Shown here: positions 1 to 51,002 of the stretch, one piece after another | Layout of the letters: each line of letters begins with the position of its first letter | How positions within the stretch are numbered: position 1 is the first letter of the stretch | Source: Eleginops maclovinus | Lineage: Eukaryota; Chordata; Actinopteri; Perciformes; Eleginopidae | Assembly (NCBI RefSeq): GCF_036324505.1 | Contig: NC_086349.1 | Location: 25,448,259-25,512,258 of the forward strand | DNA length: 64,000 nucleotides | Reading direction: 5' to 3' | Program-made: the position numbers and the translations under genes | Notes under the pieces: generated by a model | Databases searched by the model: none | The model's input: only the letters and a program-made list of their open reading frames with translations | What the model was told of the DNA's origin: nothing

Positions 1-252
1 TGTTCTCCTCTCCAGCTGCCCTTGAGCGTCAGGTTGGTTCTCAAATCCAGATCCTCTGCAGAGTCTCCAGACAGAATCAGACGGAGTAGAGACTCCGACA
101 GTCCTACCAGCTCTGACGTTATCCTTCGTTATCTGAAAACAGTGTCCAATCATTAAAACTCCGTGAACAACCCTGTCCCACTCCTTTTCCTTCTGTCGCC
201 GACTCAGTCCGCGAGTCTACCGATCAGTCATCCCGGTCATCCACCTGACCGA

Positions 253-2637
253 TCAGCTGACTCTTTCGCTGACGGCAGTCCGTGACTCTACGGTTTCTTC
301 TCGGCTAGGACAGGGGACTGCGGACTGGGGGACGATGTCTCTGAGCTCCCTGCTCTCACCTGCTGCTTCTGGTTCAGCCCGGAGCCTCGCCCTTCCATCT
401 ACTCCACCAACTCCGGCTCCGGATGCTCCTGTGGGTCTAGGAGGAAGGGAGCTTGAAGGCCTTGAGTTGCTGTTTGAACCTCTGTCTCCTCTTGAAACCT
501 CTCTGCTCTCTGATGCAGAATCCCGTCTGCCCTCCGCCCTGACGCCTTCATCCCTGACCTCTCGGATTGGCAAAAGGCTTCCGCGGCTAGGTCGTGTGGT
601 GCTCAGATCTTGGGGCTGTTCGCTCTGGTTCTGCTGAGCCAGGTTGGTCCTGGTTAGGCTTGGAGATGGTCGGTGGGATGAGTGGTGCTGCACATGGGGC
701 CTGGTGAGCTGGGGGTGGGGCTGGGGACGTGGCTGTGTTTGAATCCGTTGAAAATGTGGTTGTGCTTGGGACTGGGCCGGGGGTGGCGTAGGCTGGGAGA
801 GAGACTGTCTGGCTTGTTGTCTGTGTTGGGTCTGGAGGTTTTGCGATGGGGGCCTCGTCAGGGACTGGGGCTGCATTTGATGCCTTTGTTGCAGGTGAGG
901 TTGGACTGATGTCCGGGACTGGGGTTGAGGCAAAGTTTGGGCTGGGGTCCTGGATTGGGGTTGATGTGGAATTTGAGCAGGACCCCTGGATTGCAGTTGA
1001 TTTGGAGTTTGGGCCAGGTTCCTGGACTGGGGTTGAGGCTGAGTTTGGGATGGGGTCCTGGACTGGGGCTGAGGCTGAGTTTGGGATGGGGTCCTGGACT
1101 GGGGTTGAGGCTGAGTTTGGGATTGGGTCCTGGACGTTGGTTGAGGCTGAGTTTGGGATGGGGTCCTGGACATTGGTTGATGCTGAGTTTGGGCTGGGGT
1201 TCTGGAATGGGGCTGAGGTGGAGTTTGGGGTGGGGTCCTGGGTTGGGATTGAGGCTGAATTTGGGCAGGGGTTCTGTGTTGCAGTTGCGTCTGAAGTTGG
1301 GCTGGGGTTCTGGCCTGGGGTTGGAGTTGGAGATGAGACTGCAGTGATTGCCGGAGCTGGGGTTGTTGTTTGAGCTGTGTTAGGGGTTGAGACGGGTGCC
1401 TGGGCTGGGTTTGAGGCTGGAGTACTGTGGGAGACTGGGTTTGTGGAGGTGGATGCCTTGTTTGGGGCGGATGAATGTGCAGGATGGATTGAGGAAGGTG
1501 TGTCCGAGGGGGAGTCTGAAGCTCGGTTTGGTGCTTGGCTGGGGAAAGGACAGGATGTGACTGGCCTTTTTGTGAGGATGCCTGGCTCTGACTGTGAGAT
1601 TGGGGCCGTGGCTGGGGCAAGAAATGCCTGGTAGGAGAGGGCTGGGGTGCTGGGTATCTTGGCTGGGCTTGTGGCTGAGTGGGAGACTGGCACTGGGGAT
1701 GCTGCTGGGAACTGGGCTGAGGGGGAGTTTGTCGAGGTTCAGGCTTGGATTGTGGTTTCGGAGGAGCTTCATGAGTGTGGTGCACTTGTTGTGTGGAGAG
1801 CTGAGGTACAGCCTGGGGCTTGACTTCCGCCTTTGACTGGCTGGATGGTGCTGGATGTCTGGAGGCTGGAGAAAGAGGCGGATCCAATGTGGAGGCGGAG
1901 GAATGTTGGTGGCGGTGATGATGGTGGTGGTGGTGGTGATGATGGTGGTGTTTGTGTGGCGGTCGGTCCTTCCGTTTGTGACTTTTTGATGGGCTAATGC
2001 TACTACTGCTGCTGCTACTTCTTTCTCCAGTTTCCTCCGCTCCTCCCTTATCACCTATATCTTCGTCTAATTCCTGTCCTCTGCTTCTGCCATCTCCTGT
2101 TGCTATTCCCGTTTTCTCCTTGTGCTTCTTTCCTTTATGCGCCTTGTGTCCATGTGGTTGACTTTCTTCGGAAGCAGATTGCTGTTTCTGCGATTGTGTC
2201 TGGCTCTGCTCAGAGGGGGTAGGCTGAGGTTCTGGGGTTGGAGCTTCCTCCCCTTTACTTGCCTCCCCCTTTACTGTATCGGCCGTTGAAGCTGATGGAG
2301 TTTGAACACTTTCCCTTTCCTCCACTGTCTCTCTCGTTTTGCGCTTTTTGATTGGCAGGGCTGTTTCCTGGACGACAAGTTTGGTGGAAGACTCCTTTGC
2401 TGCTCTCCGCTTGGCCTCCGCGGCTAAAATGGCGGCTGCAGCGTAGCTCCCAGCTGTTGGGCTACCAGAGGTCGATGGCGTGGAGGTCGATGTTGCCGCA
2501 ACGGATGACGCTGCTGAGGCTGAGGCTGGTTTCCTTCCCCGTTTCTTCGGGGCGGTCTGTGGCGGGGCCGGAAGTTCCTGTTCTGATTTCCTCTTTCTGC
2601 CCGGACGGGATTTGGTCACCACGGCAGGAGACACCAC
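253..2637 (-). CDS. mecp2: mecp2 last coding exon (TRD/NID, poly-His, Gln/Pro-rich expansion, C-terminus)
   Basis: This 2385-nt exon (with stop) starts [17 protein letters not shown], the second nuclear-localisation/TRD region, followed by PKKRGRKP, an Ala-rich [12 protein letters not shown] stretch and the NCoR-interaction core [12 protein letters not shown]. Downstream come an acidic Ser-rich part, 12 consecutive His, and then some 400 residues built mostly from Gln, Pro, Ser and Thr, with a clear 12-residue period resembling [12 protein letters not shown]. The final part returns to conserved MeCP2 sequence: QPQDLS, RDIV, and a terminus of [10 protein letters not shown], against TPVTERVS in mammals. 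The repeat region is also open in other frames because it is low in complexity; those frames are not taken as genes. Confidence 0.95.
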   Translation of the reverse strand: MVSPAVVTKSRPGRKRKSEQELPAPPQTAPKKRGRKPASASAASSVAATSTSTPSTSGSPTAGSYAAAAILAAEAKRRAAKESSTKLVVQETALPIKKRKTRETVEERESVQTPSASTADTVKGEASKGEEAPTPEPQPTPSEQSQTQSQKQQSASEESQPHGHKAHKGKKHKEKTGIATGDGRSRGQELDEDIGDKGGAEETGERSSSSSSSISPSKSHKRKDRPPHKHHHHHHHHHHHHRHQHSSASTLDPPLSPASRHPAPSSQSKAEVKPQAVPQLSTQQVHHTHEAPPKPQSKPEPRQTPPQPSSQQHPQCQSPTQPQAQPRYPAPQPSPTRHFLPQPRPQSHSQSQASSQKGQSHPVLSPAKHQTELQTPPRTHLPQSILHIHPPQTRHPPPQTQSPTVLQPQTQPRHPSQPLTQLKQQPQLRQSLQSHLQLQPQARTPAQLQTQLQHRTPAQIQPQSQPRTPPQTPPQPHSRTPAQTQHQPMSRTPSQTQPQPTSRTQSQTQPQPQSRTPSQTQPQPQSRTPSQTQPQPQSRNLAQTPNQLQSRGPAQIPHQPQSRTPAQTLPQPQSRTSVQPHLQQRHQMQPQSLTRPPSQNLQTQHRQQARQSLSQPTPPPAQSQAQPHFQRIQTQPRPQPHPQLTRPHVQHHSSHRPSPSLTRTNLAQQNQSEQPQDLSTTRPSRGSLLPIREVRDEGVRAEGRRDSASESREVSRGDRGSNSNSRPSSSLPPRPTGASGAGVGGVDGRARLRAEPEAAGESRELRDIVPQSAVPCPSREETVESRTAVSERVS

Positions 2638-5600
2638 CTGTGTTGGGAAATACCGCATCATTAGGTGGCATTAGCACCAACGTTGTTACTGCTTATTTAA
2701 AACGGTATAGTAAGGTCTAGTACCAGATATACTTTGCCAATGAAAACATCTCAAGGGTCTGTTTAAGGTATATTGACTGCATGAAGATGTGAAATTGAAA
2801 TGTTTCAAAATCGAAGTGTTGGGAGCTTTAACAAAGTATGCTGATCTGTTGAATGCTTTCTTTCACACAGCCTTGGTTAGTGTAATACCCACTTTAAAAC
2901 AAAGTCATGGGACTCCTCCTCAAAGCACAAGTGGACTGGACCATGGAAACACATGTTGCTTTAATAATGCTTTGCAAGGATAAAGAACCAATGATGAGTA
3001 TTTTGTCTAAATCGTATGCAAATAACTGTCTCTCTCGCTCCTACTTCTTCCTGGGGCCTTCTGAAAGTCCTTTCTGTGGGCTGATTTCAAGTTTCAAACC
3101 TCCTTAGCCAGACTTTCTCAGTTCCCCTTTACTACAGGTTTGCCTCAGTCTGGCATCCTCCCCTGCCAGCAGATTGAACTGAGGTGCTTTTCTGTCAGTT
3201 ACTCAGTTGCTTCTTTCTCTTAAGTTCATCATCAATAAGGGTTTTTGGTACCAGGTACTATATCAAGCTCCAACAGTTCATGTGTAAATTATAGACCGAT
3301 GATAAAACACTGCTCAGATTCAGTTCAGACAGCCTCTTTCAGTTTGCCTTGCTTTCACTTGTTCATCTTTTTTGTCTGCTGCTTCATAATGATCTTTATA
3401 TAAGTTGCTATCTTGAGACCAATTTTCTTTTGGAGACACAAACAAGAGCTGCTGAATGATTGCCCATCAATCACAAGACGATGGTGATTCACAGAAGAGA
3501 GGCCCCAAACATTCTACATTTAGCTTTGTTTTTCAGTTCTTCCATGATTGGAGCTTAGAGAAAGTTAATTTCATTTAATGACAGACTGATCCTACCTTTG
3601 AGGCAGCGGAGGCGGTGCCAGTGGAGGACTCTGCTTTGCCGAAGGGCATCTTGACCAGCAGTTTGCCCGGAGTTTTCTCTACCACACGCTTCATGGCCAC
3701 GCCCTCCGTAGCCTGCCGCATCTTCCCGCTGCCTACACAGACACAAAGAAAAATAAACATATCCAACAAACAACTAGGGTGTTCTTTCTTATAGTCGTTC
3801 TGTCCTTGATCTTATCTTACAACTCATTTTCTTATGTTGTTTATGTTTACCACCAAACACCAAAGCAAATTCCTTGTATGTGTGAAAGTACCTGGCAAAA
3901 AACTCAATTCTGAAATGAACTGTGCTGATAGTTGGGTTCAATTAAATAATTTAGGTTTACGTTTCTAAGTGCCTGATTACCTTTTGGACGCCCCCGACCT
4001 CGACCTGATGGTTTCACCACCTTGACTTTCTTGGGGGGACGCTTCTCACGGCGGGAGGGACTTCCACGTCCGGTGACGGTGAAATCAAAATCGTTGGGGT
4101 CGGTGGTCGTGTCGCCGACCTTCTGGAAGTAGGCGATAAGTTCAACCTTGGAACGAAAGGCTTTTCCGTCCGAGCTGAACAAAGAGAAACACGTTATTTA
4201 TAAAACAGTTTGATTCTCCATCTCTTGATAATAAACCAACACAGGGAGGTTTGGCTTACTTGATCAGGTAGACATCGAACTTCCCGGCTGAGCGACCAGA
4301 CTTCCTCTGTTTGAGTTTGCGGGTCCAGCCTTCGGGCAGTGAGGGGTCGTCGTACAGAGGCCCACGGTCCCGGATAACAGAGCGTCGCTGCCTGGGAGAA
4401 CCTGCAGACTCGCTACCGGCCGCTGACTCTGATCCCAGCTCTGAGGGGCCCGCCACCGGCTCCTCTGAAGGCTGCAGAAAGGAGGGGACATTTAAACAGA
4501 TTCTGTGCTCAACATGTTCATAATATTGTTGTTACTAGGATAAAACTCAGGGACTTGACTGGATACAATAACACTTTATTACAAATACTAAAGACAAGAC
4601 ACAAGCGTCAAAACTATTAAACACAATAAAAAAAACCATCCCCATCACTGAAGAGAAAACCTATGACGTACATTTGACCTGGGATTTAACTCTATTTAAT
4701 TTGAGGATTGACTCGTGCACAAAAGAGCGCTTCAGTCTAACTTCATTAAATCGCTGGACCCTTGGTAACAATTCATATTCACTGTTCAGGACGGATGGTT
4801 GGAGTCAGAGATGCTGTTTTTGGCCAGCCTCTCAATATGTTGTTATGGTAGGCTGATTCATAGAGGCTCTCAAAAGGTTGACCTACATTATTTGAGCAGA
4901 TTTCAAACTGGTGGAGCAGTTTTGACTCAACACTTCTGGCTGACCATTAACTACTGTTATTGCTACACCTGCATTTACCTGGGTCTGTGTCTCCGCCCCC
5001 TGTGGCTGCAGCACAGAGGCTGTATCCGTGGTCTCCGAATCCCGGTCAACATGGCGGCGCTCCCTGCGTTTTTTCTTGGACTTGCTGTGGGATCTTTCTC
5101 TCTCCCTGGACGGAGGCTGGGGGTCGACGGGTTCGTCCTCACTATCCTCACTGTGGAAAAAGAGATTACATCATGCCTGTTAAAATAACATCACTGGTAA
5201 CATTACATGGTCATAGCAGTGCAGTGTTTTGTTTATGTAGCGGCCATTTCTCCCTTTGGACGACAGAGTTGCGTCCAGTAATGAAATCTGACGATCTCTG
5301 ACGCAGTTAACTCACTATCTCCACTCGGGGCTGAGATGGGCTGTATATGGTTTGACAAAAATAGCCGATGCTGGTGCGTGTCTTTTCTCACCCAAATATT
5401 CCCTTTCAGTGTTTTCAGTGTCAATTCCTCTCTAGTTGTGGTGACCCTGTTTTGGTTGTTTGATAAACTGATTAAGAATAACTTTGATCGGTGTTTGGCT
5501 TCATGAAGGCCTGCAACCCACCCATTAGGAACAAACGGTGTGTATCCCAGAAACCTTAAATGGGCGGTTATTAGGTTATCAGACTCGATGTAGATCAGTC

Positions 5601-7489
5601 ACGTAAAATATGTTCCTCTTGTATTAAGCAGTAGAAACGTGAATTTATTTGCCTTACTTGACATTGCAAGTTAAAAAAAAGGCTGTGTGACTTTTGCACG
5701 TTGCGATGTCATGCTTCAGCTACATAGTGTGCAGATCTAAAGTCCATTTATTTACTTTTCCACTCAAAGCATCCTAACCCCCTACCTTTTAAAAAGACTA
5801 TTGCATATTCCACAGCACTTACACTTTAAATTTGACGATATAGATTTAAACATTAAACTGCATTTAGGCTCCTAAAGGATATGTGGAAATCTCAAATCAA
5901 AGTGAAACGAAATACATTAATGAATTAACCATGTGATAAATACCAATAGATCAATTCATTCAAATCGTTGTTTTGTAAGCTGCAGAACCAACAGTCTATA
6001 ATTAGAAATGGAGGAATTATGGCACATTTTAGATGCAGGTAATAAGCCATACTGATTAATAATACAGTGAACTTTTAGCCTAATGAAAGCTCACTGAGTG
6101 CAGTGAGTGCAACGACGACCCTGTAAATAACAGTATTCTTGCGCAGGGTTGCATCACAAGCTGCACGCATGTTGTGATGCAACTGATACCCCACAACTTT
6201 ATTCAGTGGCATTACTAACCTAATTAGGCCAACATAATTGATTAAACAATAAACTAATTGGCAGACAAGCAATGACGATAGTTGTAATAATTGTTAATTG
6301 CGGAGGAAAGTATTCGCACAATAACACATCACGTCTCCTGTTTACAGTCAGATGACCCCCCAGGTTCATCAGCTGACCTCTTGTTGGGGACTGACCTGCT
6401 CGACTACACCTGGTCTCACGTCTGTTTTTTTTAAATACATTTTGTAGTTCATGTTAAAAAAGTATACATGTTATTCTTGCTTTTGTTCAATTTGTTTATG
6501 AACTGTCAGACTTGTACACAGCTTTGGCAATACTGTATGTGATTAAGGTCAAGCTAGTAAAGTTAATCTAATTGAATTGTTATGATGATGAAGCTGCAGG
6601 TAGCGATGAAGCAGCAGGACAGGAAGTGAGCCTTTCCACTAACAAATACACACACACACACACACACCCACACCCACACACACACAGCTGCCTTGCTCAG
6701 CTGCACTGATAGATAGATAGATAGATACTTTATTGATCTGAAATTGGCGAACTATTTTGTTACAGCAGCAGTGTGTTAAAAGGTGGAATAAAGTAAAAAC
6801 ATAATACGATAAATAGTAAACAGCAAATATAAACATATTTACAGTTGATAATACCTATATTGCAAATAATACACAATAACAAATATTCTGGATTAATTAA
6901 AATGTTCTATAAAACACCAAAATACTGCAGCAACAGAAATATAGATGTATACTACAGGAGAGCAGACATATAGGATAGTATAGTAATAGATGAACAATAA
7001 ACCAGGGGGGCGTAGGGTAAATAACGGGACGTGTGTGTGTGTATATGTGTGTGTGTAACACGGAGGGGGTTAACCCGGGTTATAGAACAGCAGTCTAATG
7101 ACAACACACTCTCTCTGTTTTTGCTAACGAGCTAGCTTCCTGTTAGCCCCACTTGCTGGTCTGACGGAGGCGGGCGGACACACGCAGACTCCCCAGCCCC
7201 GGCCTCACTTTCCCGGGGAGTTGTGTGGAAGTCTGAGCGGCCCGGCGGAGCACCGAGAGCGGGCTAAGGGCTAAAGCTGCTCCGACACAGCAGCAAGTTG
7301 GTGACGTATTCCCGCTAACCCCGCTCCGTTGAGACAGGCCGGGGTAAAAAACAACGCACTTTTTTACTTCAATAAAACACACGACGGATAACGGTTTGGT
7401 GGCTGCGGCGGTGGCGGTGCTATAAAAGGAGGATAAAATATAAAAAATAACACTTACAGTCTTTCCTCTCCGCTCTCCACGGCGGCCAT
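253..7489 (-). CDS. mecp2: mecp2, methyl-CpG-binding protein 2 (six coding exons, whole gene)
   Basis: Nuclear chromatin protein that binds methylated CpG and recruits NCoR/SMRT corepressors. Coding exons, in transcript order: 7489-7458, 5150-4979, 4471-4260, 4174-3981, 3732-3596, 2637-253 (stop TGA at 255-253). All junctions are GT..AG and the phases join, giving 3129 coding nt and 1043 aa; mammalian MeCP2 is about 490-500 aa. Visible parts: N-terminus [10 protein letters not shown] like the mammalian E1 isoform, MBD about residues 98-178, AT-hook [11 protein letters not shown] near 200, TRD segment GKLLVKMPF, NCoR-binding core PIKKRKTRE at about 344-352, a 12-His run near 480-490, a long Gln/Pro-rich region about 503-920, and a conserved end in ERVS. 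The gene lies directly downstream of cacna1f on the same strand. The family is certain; the size of the C-terminal insert is the odd part. Confidence 0.96.
925..1300 (-). repeat. Coding minisatellite in mecp2, 36-bp period
   Basis: On the plus strand the unit reads approximately tgaggctgagtttgggatgg plus ggtcctggactggggt, repeated about ten times with point changes. In mecp2 frame it encodes a 12-residue unit like [12 protein letters not shown]. The period is a multiple of three, so copy-number change would keep the frame. Shorter degenerate Gln/Pro repeats extend on both sides (about 700-1850). Confidence 0.8.
1909..1960 (-). repeat. Poly-histidine codon run within mecp2
   Basis: A run of ATG/GTG triplets on the plus strand reads as mixed CAC/CAT codons on the coding strand, giving 12 consecutive His and a following RHQH. 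Mammalian MeCP2 has a seven-His run at the equivalent place. The alternating codons suggest selection on the amino acid rather than recent slippage of one triplet. Confidence 0.8.
2638..3595 (-). other. mecp2 intron 5 (about 1 kb)
   Basis: Intronic sequence between the TRD exon and the last exon, with donor GTAGGA at 3595 and acceptor CCCAACACAG at 2638. It is moderately AT-rich with short open frames only. Nothing else recognised. Confidence 0.7.
3596..3732 (-). CDS. mecp2: mecp2 coding exon 5 (start of transcriptional repression domain)
   Basis: Encodes [20 protein letters not shown], then [19 protein letters not shown] and [16 protein letters not shown] is a near-invariant MeCP2 sequence between the MBD and the repression domain. 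The acceptor is TGTGTAG and the donor AAG|GTAGGA. The exon is 137 nt and keeps phase on both sides. It is not a separate exon in mammals. Confidence 0.93.
3981..4174 (-). CDS. mecp2: mecp2 coding exon 4 (second half of MBD and AT-hook)
   Basis: Encodes (N)[20 protein letters not shown], then [19 protein letters not shown], the second half of the MBD, followed by the AT-hook-like [10 protein letters not shown]. The donor GTAATC falls directly after the AT-hook. In mammals this sequence continues without interruption into the last exon, so the intron at 3980-3733 is an extra one. Confidence 0.95.
4260..4471 (-). CDS. mecp2: mecp2 coding exon 3 (first half of the methyl-CpG-binding domain)
   Basis: The exon starts [13 protein letters not shown] and runs into the MBD with the hallmark [20 protein letters not shown], then [20 protein letters not shown]. 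Arg in RDRGP and the Lys/Arg-rich loop are DNA-contact positions in the MBD family. It ends on two bases of an Asn codon before GTAAGC. The intron position within the MBD matches the exon 3/4 junction of mammalian MECP2. Confidence 0.96.
4979..5150 (-). CDS. mecp2: mecp2 coding exon 2 (basic/acidic N-terminal linker)
   Basis: The acceptor is TTTTCCACAG and the donor is CAG|GTAAAT. The exon encodes about 57 residues, starting [20 protein letters not shown] and continuing with a Lys/Arg-rich cluster ([10 protein letters not shown]). It corresponds to the poorly conserved N-terminal domain before the MBD. The length (172 nt) joins exon 1 (phase 2) and exon 3 (phase 0) correctly. Conservation with mammals is weak here; the call rests on frame, splice sites and position. 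Confidence 0.85.
5151..7457 (-). other. mecp2 intron 1 (2.3 kb)
   Basis: Non-coding intron. It contains an AT-rich body, a (CA)n tract at about 6648-6686, a short (GATA)n at 6708-6726 and a copy of a dispersed fish repeat beginning TTTATTGATC (listed separately). The 7140-7450 end is GC-rich and belongs to the promoter-proximal CpG region. No other coding exon was seen. Confidence 0.7.
6708..6990 (+). repeat. Dispersed repeat (TTTATTGATC family), copy 1
   Basis: Begins with GATA repeats and TACTTTATTGATCTGAAATT, followed by an A/T-rich body containing ACAAATATTCTGGAT and AATACTGCAG. The same order of words recurs at about 36020-36215, so this is a dispersed element. It resembles the 3' parts of fish non-LTR retroposons, but the family was not identified. 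Confidence 0.55.
7458..7489 (-). CDS. mecp2: mecp2 coding exon 1 (E1-type N-terminus)
   Basis: The ATG at 7489-7487 opens [10 protein letters not shown] and ends on two bases of a Leu codon, followed by the strong donor GTAAGTG. Mammalian MeCP2-E1 starts with an Ala-rich stretch followed by GEEERLEEK, so the alanines and the EERL junction match. No mammalian E2-type start exon was recognised. The sequence upstream of the ATG is GC-rich and carries promoter motifs. Confidence 0.9.
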
Positions 7490-7680
7490 TTTTATTTAAA
7501 TAAATAATTTTATATTAAAAAAAAGCCTCCAAACATCCCCTGCTGCACCCCGCCCCCTCGGACTCCATTTCCAACCGCCGTCAGTGTGCAAATATCGCGA
7601 GAACTGCACAGATATGAGGTCAACATGCGCATGGGTGGTGTAAATCCCGCGAGATGTGAACTTATCAGGTCAGACTGAGA
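7490..7680 (-). promoter_or_regulatory. mecp2: mecp2 5' UTR and CpG-rich promoter
   Basis: The sequence above the start codon is GC/CpG-rich and holds CCCCGCCCCCTCGG (GC box). It also has a TCGCGAGA element at 7595-7602, a second CCGCGAGA at 7647-7654, and the palindrome CATGCGCATG at 7624-7633, which fits the NRF1 core. CGCG elements are known binding sites of BANP in CpG-island promoters. No TATA box is obvious at a fixed distance. The start site itself cannot be set from sequence. Confidence 0.6.
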
Positions 7681-8264
7681 CGTTCATGGGCACGCTGTGA
7701 AATCTGTGAAAATAACAAACTAAGAATCTGTGCCATTAAACTTCAGGACAAGCGACAGAATAAAGGCAGGGTTTCTCAGATCTCTACAATAAATAATTAA
7801 AAAACTTAAAAAAATCTCTTTGATTTGTAGGCAAAAATATTTGAGGGGTGGTTATACAAGTAATATACATTCATTTAATTATTGTTATAAAATAATCCTT
7901 TTTGTAAATCATAAATCACTATATTTTTCCATCTTATCTTTGGAAATGCATCACAATAAGAAAGCATTTGGAAAATGTTTAATATCAAATAAAATATGTA
8001 AGAAATGTATGTAACTTAAACTAAAAAATTACACAAACCCCAATTATTTTAGAAAAGAAATATAACCACTGTTGTTGGTTTTTATATATGTTTTGTATTA
8101 GAATTAAATAACCCAATCTTTGATATTTAGCTAAGTTTTCCCTTATACTTCAAGTGCTTTCAGTACAAAGACGTTCAAGAAGAATTCTTCATCCCAATTT
8201 ACAGCTGTTTCACAGACTTAACAAAAGATAAACATACATGGTTTGAAAAAACATTGGGGAGACA
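7681..8264. other. cacna1f-mecp2 intergenic spacer
   Basis: A/T-rich sequence of about 0.6 kb between the putative cacna1f poly(A) site and the mecp2 promoter. Only short chance open frames. Nothing recognised. Confidence 0.6.
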
Positions 8265-9913
8265 AATCGCAACTTTTTCAGTCTTTATTTGAGGTAAATG
8301 AGGGTTCAGACAGAGCTGTTTCTCAGGCTGAACGTGGCATCTGCAGATGTATTTTGGGGTAATCCAGGCGTGGGATTGAAAAGCCCTTAACTGCTGGGAA
8401 ACTCTCCGAAATGTTGGAAAGAAAAGCTAAAAGATGACGGAAACACGAAGATCCAGACAAGACAAAAACAACACCGGACTGTCTGCCATCCAGAATTAAA
8501 ACAAACAAACAAACAAACAAAAATCCAGTTTTCTGTTAGAATAAAAAGTATCAAACATTTAAAAAAGAAAATCTGAACACACTGAACAAACGACTCTCTT
8601 CTGCAATAAAAAAACAACAAAGAGACAAAAAAGTATTTTACAGTTCATCGTCTGAACGCCTTCATTTATGAGAATAAAAATACACATTAATAAAATATGA
8701 GAAATATATTCCTCCGAGTCACAGAGCTCGACACATTTAACGTTTTACAGCATTGAAATACATCAGAGATCCTGATATAAAAACTCACATCTGAACGATA
8801 GAAGCTCAGCTGACAGAATCACGCTGAACACCTGTGCATTCATTCACACTGTTACCCGTTGACTTTCATCCTTACTTTACATTAGAAGGTGTCTTGTTTG
8901 TATTTCACACTCAATCTATGACATCTCACTAGAATTCACAATATTCCAAATTTCAGGATTTGACTTGAGATATGCCAATACTACTCTGGTTCTAGGAGTT
9001 TTCTCTGGACATGTATACAGTGCATTCAGAATAATTGGGGTTTTTACAGCAATTACACACACACTGCTAGCACACAGTTATGCAAAACGGTAACAAGGGT
9101 GGGAGAAATATGGCTGCAGTTAGAAAAAGAGGTAAATTAACTCTATTTAAAAGGACCACACATGGGGCGTTTGAATTGGAGTAAGCCAGTAAACGTGGAA
9201 TATTCGTTAGCCATGTAAACAGTTCATCATGTAGAGCTCATAGTCTAATGATTAAATAATGCTCCTCAATGCAACCTCAATTTGTGTCGAGACCATTTTC
9301 TTGACTTTCCACAGGGCCATCTCCACAGTGTACTGCATTTGATATGTCCAGCTCACTTAATTATTTTGCAATTAAAGCCTTAAAACTAGCCGTTCTTTTA
9401 CAGTGCTAGATCATATCACACGCACAGGGCCCTGGGAGCATAGCTGATCTCCTGCTCATGTTAACACTAATCAAATCATCACAGTGTGTCTGATAAGTGC
9501 CACAACACAAGCCGAAACTGCTGAGTGAGTGACATAGTATAGTGTTTGGCTAGCTTGGTTCTTTGAGGCAGAGGAGGCAGTTTCAAACGAATGAAACTGA
9601 TTACTTTTCGGGAATTACATATAGTAAAATGACAACACCATTAGTCAAATAATGCATTGTGGGTAAAGTGTGATTCTGTGCAGCCAAGCGACGTTCTTAA
9701 CGGTCCCGCGCTAACGAGATGCGTCTTTATGACGGCACAACAGCGCTGAGTCACACTCTGCTGGCGGCCATCTTCCATCGTTTTTCTCTCTAATCTCCGC
9801 ATTAAATGTCCATTTGATTGAACACCGCCCTACTCTCTGATTGGTCGAATGTCCTGCCAATCTCTTGACGCCTTTCTCAGTCTTTTTTCTGATTGGTCCA
9901 GAGCGCCAGCCCG
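8265..9913 (-). other. cacna1f: cacna1f 3' untranslated region
   Basis: About 1.65 kb from the stop codon to a polyadenylation signal, with no open frame of note. The region is A/T-rich towards its end. The extent is inferred from the AATAAA at 8289-8284; earlier signals could also be used. Confidence 0.6.
8284..8289 (-). terminator. cacna1f: Candidate polyadenylation signal of cacna1f
   Basis: TTTATT on the plus strand reads AATAAA in the transcript direction, about 1.6 kb after the cacna1f stop and about 0.8 kb before the mecp2 start codon. It is the last good hexamer before the mecp2 CpG-rich promoter. Confidence 0.5.
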
Positions 9914-44755
<34,842 letters not shown>

Positions 44756-44784
44756 CGTATTGGTGTAACCATTACGACCAGTAC

Positions 44785-51002
<6,218 letters not shown>

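Noticed and set aside
587..1693. Long alternative open frames on both strands across the mecp2 last exon
   Set aside because: They lie over the 36-bp repeat, where composition keeps several frames open; they lack conserved motifs, while the mecp2 frame has them at both ends.
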